From Sequoia sempervirens (lineage: Eukaryota > Streptophyta > Pinopsida > Cupressales > Cupressaceae): DNA of 64,000 bases. The stretch covers positions 157,054,635 to 157,118,634 of the forward strand of contig VDFB02047230.1 in the NCBI GenBank assembly GCA_007258455.2. The letters run 5' to 3'. Shown here one piece after another: positions 33,745 to 46,044 of the stretch. The translations under genes were made by a program, and so were the position numbers. The notes under the pieces were generated by a model. The model saw only the letters and a list, made by a program, of their open reading frames with translations, was not told the origin of the DNA and did not search any database. Within the stretch, counting starts at the first letter, position 1. Each line of letters starts with the position of its first letter.

Positions 33745-36649
33745 TGTGCAGTTTTCACACACATGCCCCACTGAAAGCAGGGACCTTCTTTTGCTCTCGC
33801 TCTTGTTGTTTTGGCCATTTGATTTTGAGGATTTTCATTTCCTTGGCATGATCTTAAGTGTTTATCTTTCTTGCCTAAGTGATCCCCCTAAGTTGCATAT
33901 TGAAAAACCTAAGTTTTTGGCCAAGTTCAGGTTTTTGTACTGTTTCGGGATTTTCTACCCCGTCTGGATTTTCCTAGATTTCATTTAGACTCTAGCTAAA
34001 CGCAGTGGTTCGGGAATTTCTGGTCTTCGCAGAATTCCACGTGGGCCAGATTTTTCTGAAAGTCCGTTGTCTTGTCAGGTTTCCAAACTCCTCTAGCTTG
34101 TTTTGTTGGCTTCATTATTACACCTTGGTTCGATCTCCACGACGAGTGTGGTTATGTTTAAGTGAATTTTGCACCATTTTCTCCCATCTTTCATTTTGTA
34201 TTGCTTTTGCATTTGGGATTTGGTGATTTGGGCATTTGGATTCATTGATTTGCTTGCTCGAGCATTCAGATTGTTGTCTGTTGTTGCCATGGTCAATTTC
34301 CACTTCATCAAATGGTATGTACATGTTTCCTTTCTTGGAGTTTGAATTCCTATGTGTTTGGGCATTTCGTGGCTTGCTTTGTGCGTTCATGGTTAAAATT
34401 TAGGGTTTCATTCCTAGGGCATCCCCTTTGCATCTTAATTTTCTTTCGAATGAACCTAGGATTCAAAGAAGATCTATAAGAGGTTCAGGTTAAGCCAGTT
34501 CTGTGCCCAAGGTCCTCAAACTTGTGATATTCGATCAATATGAGTGAGATTGTGTTAGATTGTTGATATTCAGGTTTTCCTTTAGCTTCAGAATTTTCCT
34601 GCGCTGGTGGATTTCTTCGAGTTTCCTTGCCCCCTTCGTTTTCCTAGAATTCGTTGAACATCCAGAATCCTGCCTTCTTTGTCGGATTTCCTTGAAGTTT
34701 ATCAGTATCCTGAATTTTCTGGCCATTTTTCTGGATTTTTTCTATGGAACTTGGAAATTGGATGAAATGGATGATTTTAATGATAAATTATTGTCATTTC
34801 TTTTCTGATGAATTACACCATCTTTATTAATTTTTAATGATCGGGCATGTGCAGGAATGGTATGCCAAACAGGCCCTTAATGCAAAAAATTCAAAAAAAT
34901 CAGTGTTAGGCAATGACGTAAATATTTGAATAAGTTATCTATATTATTTCAAAAATATAAGAATAGAATTTGTGGAATGTAGTTTTAAAATGATCTGCCA
35001 GGATTTTTTGGGAATGCTATGGAACTTGGATGAAATGGATGATTTTAATGATATAATTCAAAAATATGATCATGTTTTTCATGAACTTTAGTCATAATTC
35101 TAATAGAAAATGAATAATAATTATTTATTAAATTCAAATTAAATCATAATTTATATTTTTGGAAATGAGAATCTCCTCTAAAAATGTTTCATCAACATAC
35201 CCTACAAATATTGCCACTTTTTGGCATACCATGATCCTGCACATACCCGATCTTGGGTTGATTTTGTACCTTCTTCAGGAAAATCCGCTTGGCCTGGATT
35301 TCCCCGAAATTCCTTTCTGGCCTGGATTCCGCGGTTGGCTTGAAATCCCGAATTGTGTAGATAGCGATTTAATTATGTTTATGGGTTCATTTCGATCTTT
35401 GCTCGGATTTGTTTGAATGATGAATATGTTAATTGTGATGGGCTAATTCTGATCTTCATGTTATAATAGATATTAATGGTGGTTTTTGCTGAGTGCAGGC
35501 TGAATTTAACTAGGTTGTCATGTAAGTTCTAGAGATTAAATTAATTTTATTAAAGGAGAAGTTCAAGTACTGGTTACTCCACCCCTTGGCTGACTTGGTG
35601 AGGTGCGCTCAGGATAAGAATGGAAGGAAGCAGTTAATATAGGCTTGCATTGAAACTTGTGCATTGGTTCAAATTGCATTGAAGATCCCAGGCCGACCTG
35701 GATTGAGTTCAAGCATTTAATGCTATTTTTTTTATTTTGAATTCTCCTTGGGGTGACTTTTTTTATGGAAATTTATTATTGTAAACATTAGTTGGGCCAA
35801 CTTGTTTGTGGCTATTTTATGATTGTAAATCCCAACTGGGCCGAGATGCTTTGGAGGTTCCTATAAATTGGGCATTTCGCCTCATTTGTAAGAGATAGAA
35901 TAGAGATATATAATAGATAAATAGAATAAAAAGACAAATAGTTCTTAGAGCGAATTAAGCAGTAGAGCAGAGGTAGAAATTAGGTCATTTTGAGCAAGTG
36001 TTGTAACAGAACATTGGAATTGTTGCTGAAATTTGGTGATTCAATATAATTGAAGACATTGTGATTTTTCTGGTGATCTCTTTTGTGTTGACTTATCTTG
36101 CATGGTTCTTATGATTCTATCTTTAAAATTTCTCAAAGTTAATAGATGTATGTTAGATTTGATTCAATGGTGTTTACGATTTAATTCTTGAAGTGTTTAC
36201 AGCAATCTCTGGTCCATACTTTTTATAGCTAGTTGATTGTTAGTTGCTTTGGAAAGTTAGCCTGGACCTTTATATTCATTGTGCTTAGTTCAATTGTGGA
36301 GATTTATTCATTTCAATTGCAATTGGGTTGTCTTGGATGAATGTTCATGATCTAAAAATCTTAATACCTTAGAAGATTGCACTATTTATGTGAGATTGCA
36401 GGTTCATCTAGGTTAAGCAAGAATTAGTTTATGAGTGATTGGTCCATTTCGAGTATTTCATCATTTGCATTGTTAATCTTAGGAGTAGTTAAATTTAGAT
36501 ATCTCTCTAAAACCCTAATCTTTTGTTATTTATTTATTGTCTGTGTTAGATTTAGGATTGAAGTATCATTACATTGCTAGATCTGATAAGTTAAAGATTC
36601 AGTATTTGCTTGTAGTAATGTCCCTTTGTGATTACCAACATTTTCACAT
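33745..36649 (+). repeat. LTR-like block, probable old solo LTR (about 2.9 kb)
   Basis: It has promoter-like organisation: a TATA box (CCTATAAATTGG near 35860) followed by an AT-rich leader, and a change of composition at both ends. Candidate ends are TGTGCAG at 33745 and TTTTCACA at 36649, with flanks TTTGT and TTTAT that match in four of five bases. An alternative end is CAACA at 36641. No partner copy is in the window, so the boundaries are tentative. Short frames inside (for example 34560-34808) match nothing known. Confidence 0.45.
34840..35254. repeat. Inverted repeat pair inside the LTR-like block
   Basis: About 32 bp at 34840-34872 (GATCGGGCATGTGCAGGA...) recurs in inverted orientation at 35219-35254 with a few mismatches. 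In addition GAAATGGATGATTTTAATGA occurs directly at about 34763 and again at about 35033. Confidence 0.7.
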
Positions 36650-38863
36650 TTATCACTGAGTTGTTTATGCATTGTCAAGACCTGACATTATAGACCTTGG
36701 GGTTATCTCTTGAGGCTTGCTGATAGAGATTTACCTTTCAAGAGAGATAGGACTTCATATTTTATCTGAGTTGTTGTTGTGAAGAAAACATCATCAACAC
36801 TATTTAGAAAAGATAGGTTAATAAAAGAATAATAGAGGCATCTCCAAAAAGGGATGTGGTAGAGGAAGAGGAAGAGCCTATTGAGACTTGTATTATTTAT
36901 CTTTACAAAGAAGAGAATGTGCCAATTATTTTTTGGATGTTGAGATGAGGACCCAAGCAACATCTGAGTTTTTTCTCACTCTAGTTCTTTCTCCAACATA
37001 TTCTCCTAATCTTTCCCTATTTCCATTAAACCCAATTTATTCTCCTTTAGAAGTTGATTAAATTGTTGAGAATGATGGTCTATTCATAGAAAAGTGATAG
37101 GATGAAATTTCTCATAAAATTATTTAGGCCCTTGCTAAAGTTTAAGAAGAGGAGAATATAGGTAACACTTTAGCTTTTGAGGAGGGTTAATGTACTCCAA
37201 CTCAACTTATTTCACCTTCACCTCCTTATATAGGTCATATATTAGGAATAGTTCCCAATAATCCCCTAATTTCTTCTATTACATCACCTCCAAGTGTACC
37301 ATCACAACCCTCTATGGTTGAAATAGGTGAAATTCCTAAGGATGTTGATATGCCAACATCACTAAATTACACTATTCATAAAAGGTAGGAGTACATATGA
37401 CTAAGGACATTTATAAGATATGTAATAATTTCAAACCCAATCAAAGAAAAAAAAGGCTAAAACACTATACCCAACATTTCTAAGCTAGTGCACTGGATGA
37501 GATTGAATAATCGATAGATCAAGAGCTCATTTAATTATAAGATCACTTGACCCCTTTAAAGAAAATATATGTTTTATCAATTGAGGAGATACTAAAAAGA
37601 ATTTAATACTACTTGATAACCTAGATGTGCATTTAGAATGAATATACTAAAGGTGTGTAAGAATAAATTAGCTAATAGAAAAGATACTATAGTTGGGATA
37701 ATGGCTGAAATAGAGGGGTCCATCAAAGTCATCCCTTGGACCTTTTGGGAGGGCCCTAATAAGAAATTTTCTCCTATTAAATTATTAATGAGTTTATTGA
37801 AATTATATGAGGGCATATTAATGAGGATTTGATCAACAAATTGATAAGAATAAAAGGAAACTTCAATATATTTCAAGAAAGAATTCTCAAAATTAGGGAG
37901 ATGGTCGATTTGGTTAAACATATCCTCATGGATAAGAATATAAAGGTTTAGAATACAAATTCCTCTCATTCCAATCATATTGTGAAAGGTTTAGTATACA
38001 AATAATTTATAAAGGTGAATTGAATCATAGCCATGGATTAGATGTCGACTCATTTGTTCTTCACCGTTCTTGGATCTTATTATTTGGTTCCTCTTTTTAA
38101 GTTTTATTTGATTAGAGAGAATTTATGGTAGAATTTCAAGTGGTGGGTAGTTAGAGGATCTAATTCAAGGGATTAGCTATCTTGTTTATGTTTTGCAAGG
38201 AATAGTTTAGGTGCTTGGGAGAAGATATAAAATGAGCCTTTAGTGGCTATTTCAAGGGTTACTACTTTTGAGAATCTTATGAACTAATTTTTTTTAGTGT
38301 GGAAATCCTATTGAAACTTGTAATGTGTATTTTAAAATTTATCAAAATATTATGTACCCATGGTTGTTGAATGTTCTTCTCATTGGTGATGATGTGTTAT
38401 GATATACTTCACTTAAGTTAAAATAGTTGGTGAGATATATTATTATATTTTTTTAAGGTTATGAATAAAATATATACATGGAATATGGTTATTTTGGTAT
38501 ATTTAACTTGAATGTATTCATATGTGTTTTAAGCTCCCTAGAATCCATTACCAGTATTGTAATGATTATTTGAAACTAATTATTACAATATATAGGTTAT
38601 TTGGAATTCAACAAATTGGGTAGAGTTGGGGAATGCAACACAACATATCATTGTCTTGATTATTGATTAATTTTTGTATCCATTCTTATCTAAAACCCCT
38701 TAACCTTTTTTTTTTTATTCAATGTGATACATTTAGTATTAGATTGTAGGTTATAAAGAAATTTTTTTAGTTTAGAATGGAGATAGAATAGGAAAAGTTA
38801 TTAAAGATATTAAGAATTTATTTATTATACAATTAGAGTTAAAACTTTAGAGGTAATGATTTA
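36650..38863 (+). other. Decayed retroelement remnant left of Element 4
   Basis: Starts with a leader-like segment (CATTGTCAAGACCTGAC) that resembles 58443 onward, so it probably belongs to the same family as the remnant at 58381. Around 36950-37400 a plus-strand Pro/Ser-rich coding sense (TSPPSVPSQPSMVEIGEIPK) is visible through stops. 37638-37832 is open for 64 codons but has no known domain. I see no RT. Confidence 0.45.
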
Positions 38864-38868
38864 TTTAG
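38864..38868. repeat. Target-site duplication TTTAG, left copy (Element 4)
   Basis: Identical to 58376-58380, 19.5 kb away. Confidence 0.88.
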
Positions 38869-40205
38869 TGTAGCATCATAAATTGTCACACTTGACAATT
38901 TCACACTATGTTTTTCTCCCCTTAAATTATTGAACCTAATTGGGTCCCTAATTTCCTAAATTATGCATTCTATAGACCATTTATACCACTTTTCGAGAAA
39001 TTGCAAGCATTGAACAAATGCAAATAATTAATGTTGTCACCAATACATTGTTTCCTAGAAAATAGGGCCAAGACCCATACGCCCATGGGTGTATGGGTCC
39101 CCCTATTCTATCAGGGACCAATTTTTAATATGTCACAGTGGCTATTTTAACATTCAAATTTCAAATTTCAACTATTGGCTATCAAGATTTAATTCTTGAT
39201 AAATTAGCATAAGTGCATATAAATACCTAGTTATTGCATCATTTTAACATTAACAAGAGCTATCTAGAAGAATATTGAAAAACTTATGATCAAGAGCAAG
39301 TCAAGAGCAACATTTTAGATTGTAGCAATTCAAGATCCTAACATCATGACCTTATGTGAGTTCATGTTATCATTATTTTGTGAAGGCTAACACTTTTGTA
39401 GGTCTCCAAAGCATTCAAGCAAACCCAAAAAGCAATATCAAGACTTTGAAGTGATGTGCATGACTTCAGTCCTTCAAGGAATCCATTGAAGGGTGGTGAG
39501 TTGCAACACTTTGTTATTTCATCATTCATTCCTTTCCCTTATCATTTTATCATTGAAATTGCTATTGTGGAAGTGGAAACACTTACATGGGGTTTGACTG
39601 AAGAAAACCCCTAAAATGGTCCAATATTTCCCCTCTTTTTGAATGTGTAGATTTTAGGTTTGAAGAGGATTGAAGAGAGATTGAAGAAAAAATGTTTATA
39701 ATTCTTGCATTCAAAGCCCTGCATCTTGTCAAGACATGAAAAATCACCTACAACATTATCCGACAACTCTGCAACTGGAAATCAAAATCCCAAATCTATC
39801 ATCAAAGGACCCCAAAAGTAGAGTAGGATACCCTATTAGAGACCCATATTCCCCTAGGTGTCCCAGTCCTATGCATACCAGAACCAATTTTTCAAGATAG
39901 GTACATAGTCTCTTGCATTTTCTAGATCTACCTGCAATTTACTATTTCAATCTGTCATTTGTCAGGATCTTACATTTTTCATATTAGTTCATATAGTCTA
40001 ATTAGGTTAATCATAAAAAACCATTTCTAGTCCATTTCTAAGACTCAAAAGGATCAAATATAGGCCTGATTGACTCACCTTTATAGTTGAAATTCATTCT
40101 ATTTTCCTTGTTGATTTGTATCCTAATGAAGCCCTAGGAAAAGGTGGAATTAACTTTAGGTTTTATACACTAAACCTAGACATCTCTCTCTTTTTCTATG
40201 TTTCA
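38869..40205 (+). repeat. 5' LTR of Element 4
   Basis: Begins TGTAGCATCATA, ends TATGTTTCA, 1,337 bp. TATA box TATAAATA at 39218-39225. A 47-bp interrupted palindrome lies at 39061-39107, about 110 bp before the TATA box. It preserves the empty site (GACCCATATTCC near 39841) where 4c sits in the 3' copy. Confidence 0.9.
39061..39107. promoter_or_regulatory. Interrupted palindrome in U3 of Element 4 LTR
   Basis: Arms AATAGGG/CCCTATT enclose GACCCATAC/GTATGGGTC around the core CCCATGGG. The 3' LTR keeps the structure at 56850-56896 with paired changes. Confidence 0.7.
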
Positions 40206-40208
40206 TTT

Positions 40209-40222
40209 TGGTAAACCTGACC
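40209..40222 (+). promoter_or_regulatory. Primer-binding-like site of Element 4
   Basis: TGGTAAACCTGACC, three bases after the LTR, resembles the Element 1 site TGGTGAGCCTAACG. The priming tRNA is not assigned. Confidence 0.6.
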
Positions 40223-41198
40223 TATTAACATTACATACCTTCTAAAATTGCATTATAGATTTAAGTTTTTCATTGCACTCTTTTGCATCTTTCATTTAGG
40301 GTTTTCACTTTTGCATCATAAAAGATATAAAAATTCAAAAATTTGTGTATCACATGGAATCATAGGTTGCATTAAGATTATTTTTAGTCACTTAGATCAG
40401 ATGTACATTGAAAATTATATTCATAATTGTCATTTACATTGTTACACATTAGTATTTGCATCATATTGTCTTAATTTGAGAAAATTCTAGGAAAATTCTC
40501 AATTACAAACCTATTTGCAAACAAAAATAGAACCTCAATACAGCATAATAAACAATCAAAATTTGAATATTCAAAACCCCTATCAAGGACTCAAATTGCC
40601 CTGGGTGCCTCTATCCTTGTATAGTTGAATCAACAAAAAAATTCACAAATTTATGTCTTTGTCTTCTTAATCATTGGTGCTTGTAGATCTCTGTTTTGGA
40701 ATTCATAATTACATATTTTTAGGTATAGTTCATAAAGGTGAAAGAAATTGAATTTTTGGGTTTCAAATTTTTATTTAAAAATCATCATTTCTAGGTCTTT
40801 GTGCATCTTAAAATCAGTCAATTTATGCATTTCAGATCACAAGATTGTGCATTCAAAATTATCATTTCTTGTTCACATATTGTTACATACTTGCATTAGC
40901 ATAAGGTAAGAAAAATCTAGAAAAATATTCACTGTTCAAACTATTTGCAACCAAATTTGGAAACCTTAAACAAATTTACACTTAGCCATATTTTGATTTT
41001 ATAAAAAACTAGACTAGGACTCAAATGCCCTTGGGTGGCCTTATCCTCTTTCTGTTGACTAAACTAATTTTTGTACAAACCAATATTATGATATTCATTG
41101 TATGCTTCTATTGTATGATTCTTGTTTCTGCCTATTTTTCTATGTTTGTGTGTTGGTTTACTATTCACCTTGAGTACACTTAGTGTTTTGAAACTCAT
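40223..41198 (+). other. Leader of Element 4
   Basis: AT-rich with no long frame. Segments at 40490-40640 and 40910-41050 resemble each other (both contain AATTCTC/ACTGTTC-like text followed by GACTCAAATGCCCTxGGGTG), suggesting an internal duplication of leader sequence. Confidence 0.45.
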
Positions 41199-42955
41199 AT
41201 GATCTTCATGAATTGGTGTCTTATTTCCAATAATTCAGTGAGACATAGTTTTAGACTTATGGAATCCTACACTATTGTTAAATTGGTTGTGGATCTTGAG
41301 TCTTCAAAATATTTCATGCAAAGTGTTGTCAATATTCAACCCATTTTGGACTCTATCCCTGAGGTTACTATACCACTGACAACCTTACAAAAACCCATTT
41401 ACACAAATGTTGAAACTATGGTTTCCCATTTTCTTATAGAAAAACTAAAAAAATTGGACAAGGACTTAGAAAGACATCAAGAATTTCTGAGTACTAAATA
41501 CTTTGCCTTTACAATAGTTCTTATAATTGAAAACTTAAGGAAATTGATTAATGATGATCAAAGATTAGAGGTTTTGCATAGCCTAGCTATAAAATTGATA
41601 ATAATGTACCTACAATGGCTAGTTGCACTCAATCTTTGGGATATAATCAAATTTAAGGAGGAGGTCGAGTCTCCCTCCCTACAACTATAACCTTTATCCC
41701 TACATACACAAATCCAACTATTGCTTCCACAATACAACAAAGCATTGGTATAAATCCAAGAATAGGCCTTTCCACTACAAATCCTTATGGTTTTGGATCT
41801 TCCCATGTCACACCCCAAGTTTCATCCCCTCTTGTAAATTTGTAACATAGTAGCCAAACCAACACATACACACTTCCACCATCTTCACCACATTCCTAAA
41901 ACATGTCAACCAATGATTCCATCATCAACCAAATTATTCAAAATTTAACCTCACTTCAAAAATAAATCTCAACCTGGAACCAAAACCAAAATGTACAACC
42001 ATCACAATATGTCAAAAGGAGCCCATTGTTACTTGAAATATTAAAATCACAAATGCCACAAAACATAAAGATACCTCAGTTTGACAAATAAAATGGTAAG
42101 GGAGACCCTAGCAATCATATATCAGCATATACAACCTTGTGTAGTGACTTTATTTTTTAGGATAAACTCTTGGCTAAACTCTTTCCTAGGTCATTGAATA
42201 AAATGGATTTGGAATAGTTTTTGTTCATTGTCGAATACTTCAATCCACTCATTCAATAGTATTTTTTATGCATTCCTCAATCATTTCCAAGTAAACATTG
42301 GCCCTAAGATTAACATAATTGATTTAATGTGATGTAAACAAAAGAAAAATGAAAAGGTCACGTACTTCATAAGTCACTATCTGTTGCTTTATTCACAGAT
42401 CAATCTTACTCTTCTTGATGCGGATGTCCAAAGAGTGTTCATTGAAAAATTACAACCTAACATAAGGGATAGAATCTTATTGATAAAATTTTCATCCTTC
42501 ATATATTGATGTATGAACCTTCATAATTATTAGAATTCAATTAGTTAGTATGAAGAGATATTTTCATATTGAGAAGTCTAAATCTATACCTCAAAATAAC
42601 TATCAACCATTCAAGAAACAAAACAAGAACTTTATCAAGTTTCATACACCTCAAACAACCAACCACATTGAACCTCAAGTTATTGCCATAAGTTCAAAAT
42701 GTACCAATTTAGACCAAAAGATAAACAATTTACCAAGTTACCTGATACCCTCCATTAAATCATGTTGTAACTTTTGAGTAAGAACTTAATTCAATTGCCT
42801 CATGTTAAACCTATGGAAAAACCAAACCTTTACCCCCAAAGCTACAATCCAAATTCTTGTTGTCAATATCATTGCACAAGTGTACATGATACAGAATGAT
42901 GCATGTGTCTTAAACTTCAATTTGAAGACCTCATTGATTCTAATCACATCTAGTT
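41199..42955 (+). pseudogene. gag of Element 4, heavily decayed
   Basis: The first 163 codons (41199-41690) are open but match no known fold. A Retrotrans_gag core follows near 42055-42500, readable through stops and shifts as QNIKIPQFDK, GDPSNHISAYTTLCSDFIF and KLLAKLFPRSLNKMDLE. A variant zinc knuckle lies near 42856-42945 (CCQYHCTSVHDTE, stop, CMCLKLQFEDLID). It would have been the particle protein of the element. Confidence 0.65.
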
Positions 42956-43254
42956 GGGTGGTATTAATGATCAAGGGAATACATCTATTACCCTGCCTAA
43001 CCAAAAATTTCAAATTTTTACCAATCCTATGCCAAACCATTCATCCAACTTTGTACAAGCTTGTGATGTTAAGAATGAGGAGATGAATATTGATAAGACT
43101 GATGATATGAGTGATGATATGAATTATGAGAAGTACAATAATGATAAGAAGAAAGTAGATATCATGGATGCTTTAATAGATGTTCAACCTCATAAGGGAC
43201 AAACCACTATGTTACCCAACATTTATTTCACCAATAGTGATGTATCCTAACATG

Positions 43255-43931
43255 CATCCAATGGTCCTCTCTACATTTCCAGTCATATCAATGAAAAACC
43301 TGTACAAGGCATACTCATTGATCCCATGTATGTAGAGAATGTGATCACTAAGAAATTATTGTTTATGCAAGATCCTTATCAAGATTCTTATGAACAATCG
43401 AAAGCTTGTTGGAAACTCATGATGGTTTTTCTTTCCCTACGATAGGTTTGATCACTCTTCCTCTTAAATTTGGTCCAAAACAATTATATGTATCATTCTC
43501 CATCATCTTGATGTCGGACCAATTCCATGTGAATCTAGGCTACCCATGGTTACAGTCCATTAATGTCATCTTTTCGGTTATTCAAAAGTGCATAAAGTTC
43601 CCCTTTGAAAATGAGATATTTGAAATACATCATAGTGTGTTTAATAATTTTTCTTCCTATGGGAAATTTTCATTACATTTCTTTTTTCCTCAACCTATGG
43701 AACCTATAAAGCCTTGTGAAGATTTAATTTTCCAGTCATACCAAAAATTTAAGTCAAAGTGCATAACAAAGTTATCCCTTAGAAATATTCTTGAGAATGA
43801 TAGAACAATGGTTATTCCTCCTCCCCCACCTGTTATGGATGAGCTCATACCTAGAGCCAAGATCCTTCCGACTAACCAAGGTAAGTATCCTACAATTCCT
43901 CCAACCATCTATAAAAGACCAAGAGACAATA
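43255..43931 (+). pseudogene. Protease (Asp-Pro-Met variant) and start of tail, Element 4
   Basis: ISSHINEKPVQGILIDPMYVENVI, written here in two halves, carries the active-site position: ISSHINEKPVQG then ILIDPMYVENVI, with DPM at 43320-43328. A frameshift near 43390 leads to HDGFSFPTIGLITLPLKFGP and the closing VNLGYPWLQSI. The tail then runs through a Pro-rich stretch (VIPPPPPVMDELI) until element 4a interrupts it at 43932. The continuation is at 50335. Confidence 0.7.
43927..43931. repeat. Target-site duplication CAATA, left copy (element 4a)
   Basis: Identical to 50335-50339. Confidence 0.92.
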
Positions 43932-44715
43932 TGGTGCAGTCAAGGATGGAGGGTCTAGGAATAGGACTATCCAACCTTGCAACAAGAGTAAACACAACAG
44001 AAACTCAAAGAATTGGAATAAAAATCCCACATGGGTATATAGATAATGATCAATTATTCATAGGAAACATGCCCTACCTTCTGGTTTACAAATTACAGAA
44101 TGATATGGCGCTAAGCCTAGAAATACAATACAGGTTGAAGCCCTTATCTCCAATATCTTCCTACTTCTCTATCACTACCATCACTATTGCCTAATGCAAC
44201 TAAAAAATGCTTATAAATATCAATTCCTAGCTTTGGAAAAGGTCTACATTAGCCTCAAGAGTTCCCAAAACCTCAAAGTTGATGAAACGTGTGAAGGTCG
44301 GCCAGAACATATGATTCTCCTTTGATCCATGGATAAACATGACGTGGATCAGAATGAAGGTTCCTTGATGGATGTGCATTCTTATGAAATGGTTTCCTAA
44401 GCTCCGCAAGTCATGGAATAGGTCCGTACACTTGAAAGCCAAAACTGGTCTATGAATGCTCTCTGTCTAATTACAGTTGATATTCTAATAGTGATATCTT
44501 CGTACTAGGATCTCCAAAACACTTGAATTCTAGATATGATGTAGATTTTGCAATGAAGATCATATATCTTGTACTACGAGCTCTGATGTTACAATGCGGT
44601 ATGAAATACTAAGACTGGGTCCTAGTAGTTAACAACTGAAATGCAAGAAAACATGAATGCAAATATATTTTTGGTTGATGCAAGATTGCTTGCAACCTAG
44701 GATGCTCCTGCATCA
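43932..44715 (-). repeat. 3' LTR of element 4a
   Basis: 784 bp from TGGTGCAGTCAAGG to GCATCA (plus strand), collinear with 49544-50334. Confidence 0.93.
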
Positions 44716-44790
44716 GACACTTGAGGTTGAAGAAAAGTGATCCTCTCACTTTCCTAGGGCTAGAGGAAAACCAATGTGGTCGAGCTCAAC

Positions 44791-46023
44791 CTAAGAAATC
44801 CATGATGAATCTTCCTCTAGTCTTCCTTTCCATCTTACTAGATAGTCCTTGTATTTCCTTCCTTCGGTACTACATCCAACTCTGCTATCTAGAATTTCCT
44901 CAATTTCCTCTAGATGATGTGTTATCTTGTCTGGAAAACCAACTTCTTTTTCCTTAGGTGACTCTCCTTCATGATACTGGTATAGGTCTGCAATATTGAA
45001 TATAGGTGATATGCCAAATTCCTCAAGTAGCTCCACTTCATATGCATTTCCAGAATCAAACTTCTTGATGATCTTACAAGGTCCAAACTTCTTCATCTTC
45101 AACTTATTAAATGTCCCAACTGGAAATCTCTCTTTTCTCAGATATACCATTACTTCCTCTCCTACTGTAAACTCCCCATGTCTTCTCTTCTCATCTTCTT
45201 TCTCCTTGTATGTATTGTTCATCTTCTCTAGATGCTCCTTAACTTGAGTATGCATTTTTTCCATGAATCCTACAAATTATTTTTCCTCCAAACTTCTTTT
45301 ATTATCCATACTAATATATCTTAATTCTGCTACTCCTCTGGGTTGTTGTCCTGTCACAATTTCAAATGGTGTCTTCCATGTGCTTCGGTTTATTGAATTG
45401 TATGCAAATTTTTCTTGCAGTAGTATTAAGTCCCAATTTCCTACTTTACCTTCAGTCAAACACCTCAACAAGTTCCCAAAACTCCTATTTACCACTTCTA
45501 TTTTTCCATCTATTTGTGGGTGAAATATTGAACTATACTTCAAATTTGTCTTCATCTTCTTCCATAGTGTTTTCCAGAAATATCCAATGAATCTAGTGTC
45601 TTTGTCTAATACTATACTCTTTGGTAGTCCATGTAATCTCATAATCTCTTTGAAAAATAGGTTTGCATAATGTACTGCATCACCGATTTTCTTACAAGGT
45701 ATGAAATGCGCCATCTTAGAAAATCTATTCACAACCACAAATATAGAGTCAAATCCTCTCGGTGTCTTAGGTAATCCCAACAAAAAATCCATGCTAATGT
45801 CTTCCCATGGTCTCTCCAATACTGTCAATGGCATATACATTCCATTGTTTTGACTATTTCCTTTTGCAACTTGAGAAATCTTGCAATTTTGAACATATTT
45901 CTTGACATCCTTATACAACTGCGACCAAAAATAGTTCTCACTCACCAATGCTATGGTCTTATCAATTCCAAAATTTCCTTCTAATCCTCTGCAATGCTTT
46001 TCCTTGATCAAATTCTCTCTCAT
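44791..46023 (-). pseudogene. Integrase and chromodomain of element 4a
   Basis: Minus strand. The zinc-binding N-terminus is damaged (NCKISQ where CxxC is expected). Catalytic core: Asp in DISMDFLLGLPKT, Asp in SIVLDKDTRF, and Glu in DGKIEVVNRS, the last two in altered contexts. After a stop near 45275 the C-terminal part reads [20 protein letters not shown] and a chromodomain, EEILDSRVG...[20 protein letters not shown], ending at 44791. Chromodomains bind histone marks and steer integration to heterochromatin, and they define chromoviruses. Confidence 0.88.
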
Positions 46024-46044
46024 TGAACTTCTAGGGATATATAA

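Noticed and set aside
33746..34808. Several 60-90 codon Phe/Leu-rich frames as host genes
   Set aside because: Composition effects of T-rich LTR-like DNA; no domain and no consistent frame.
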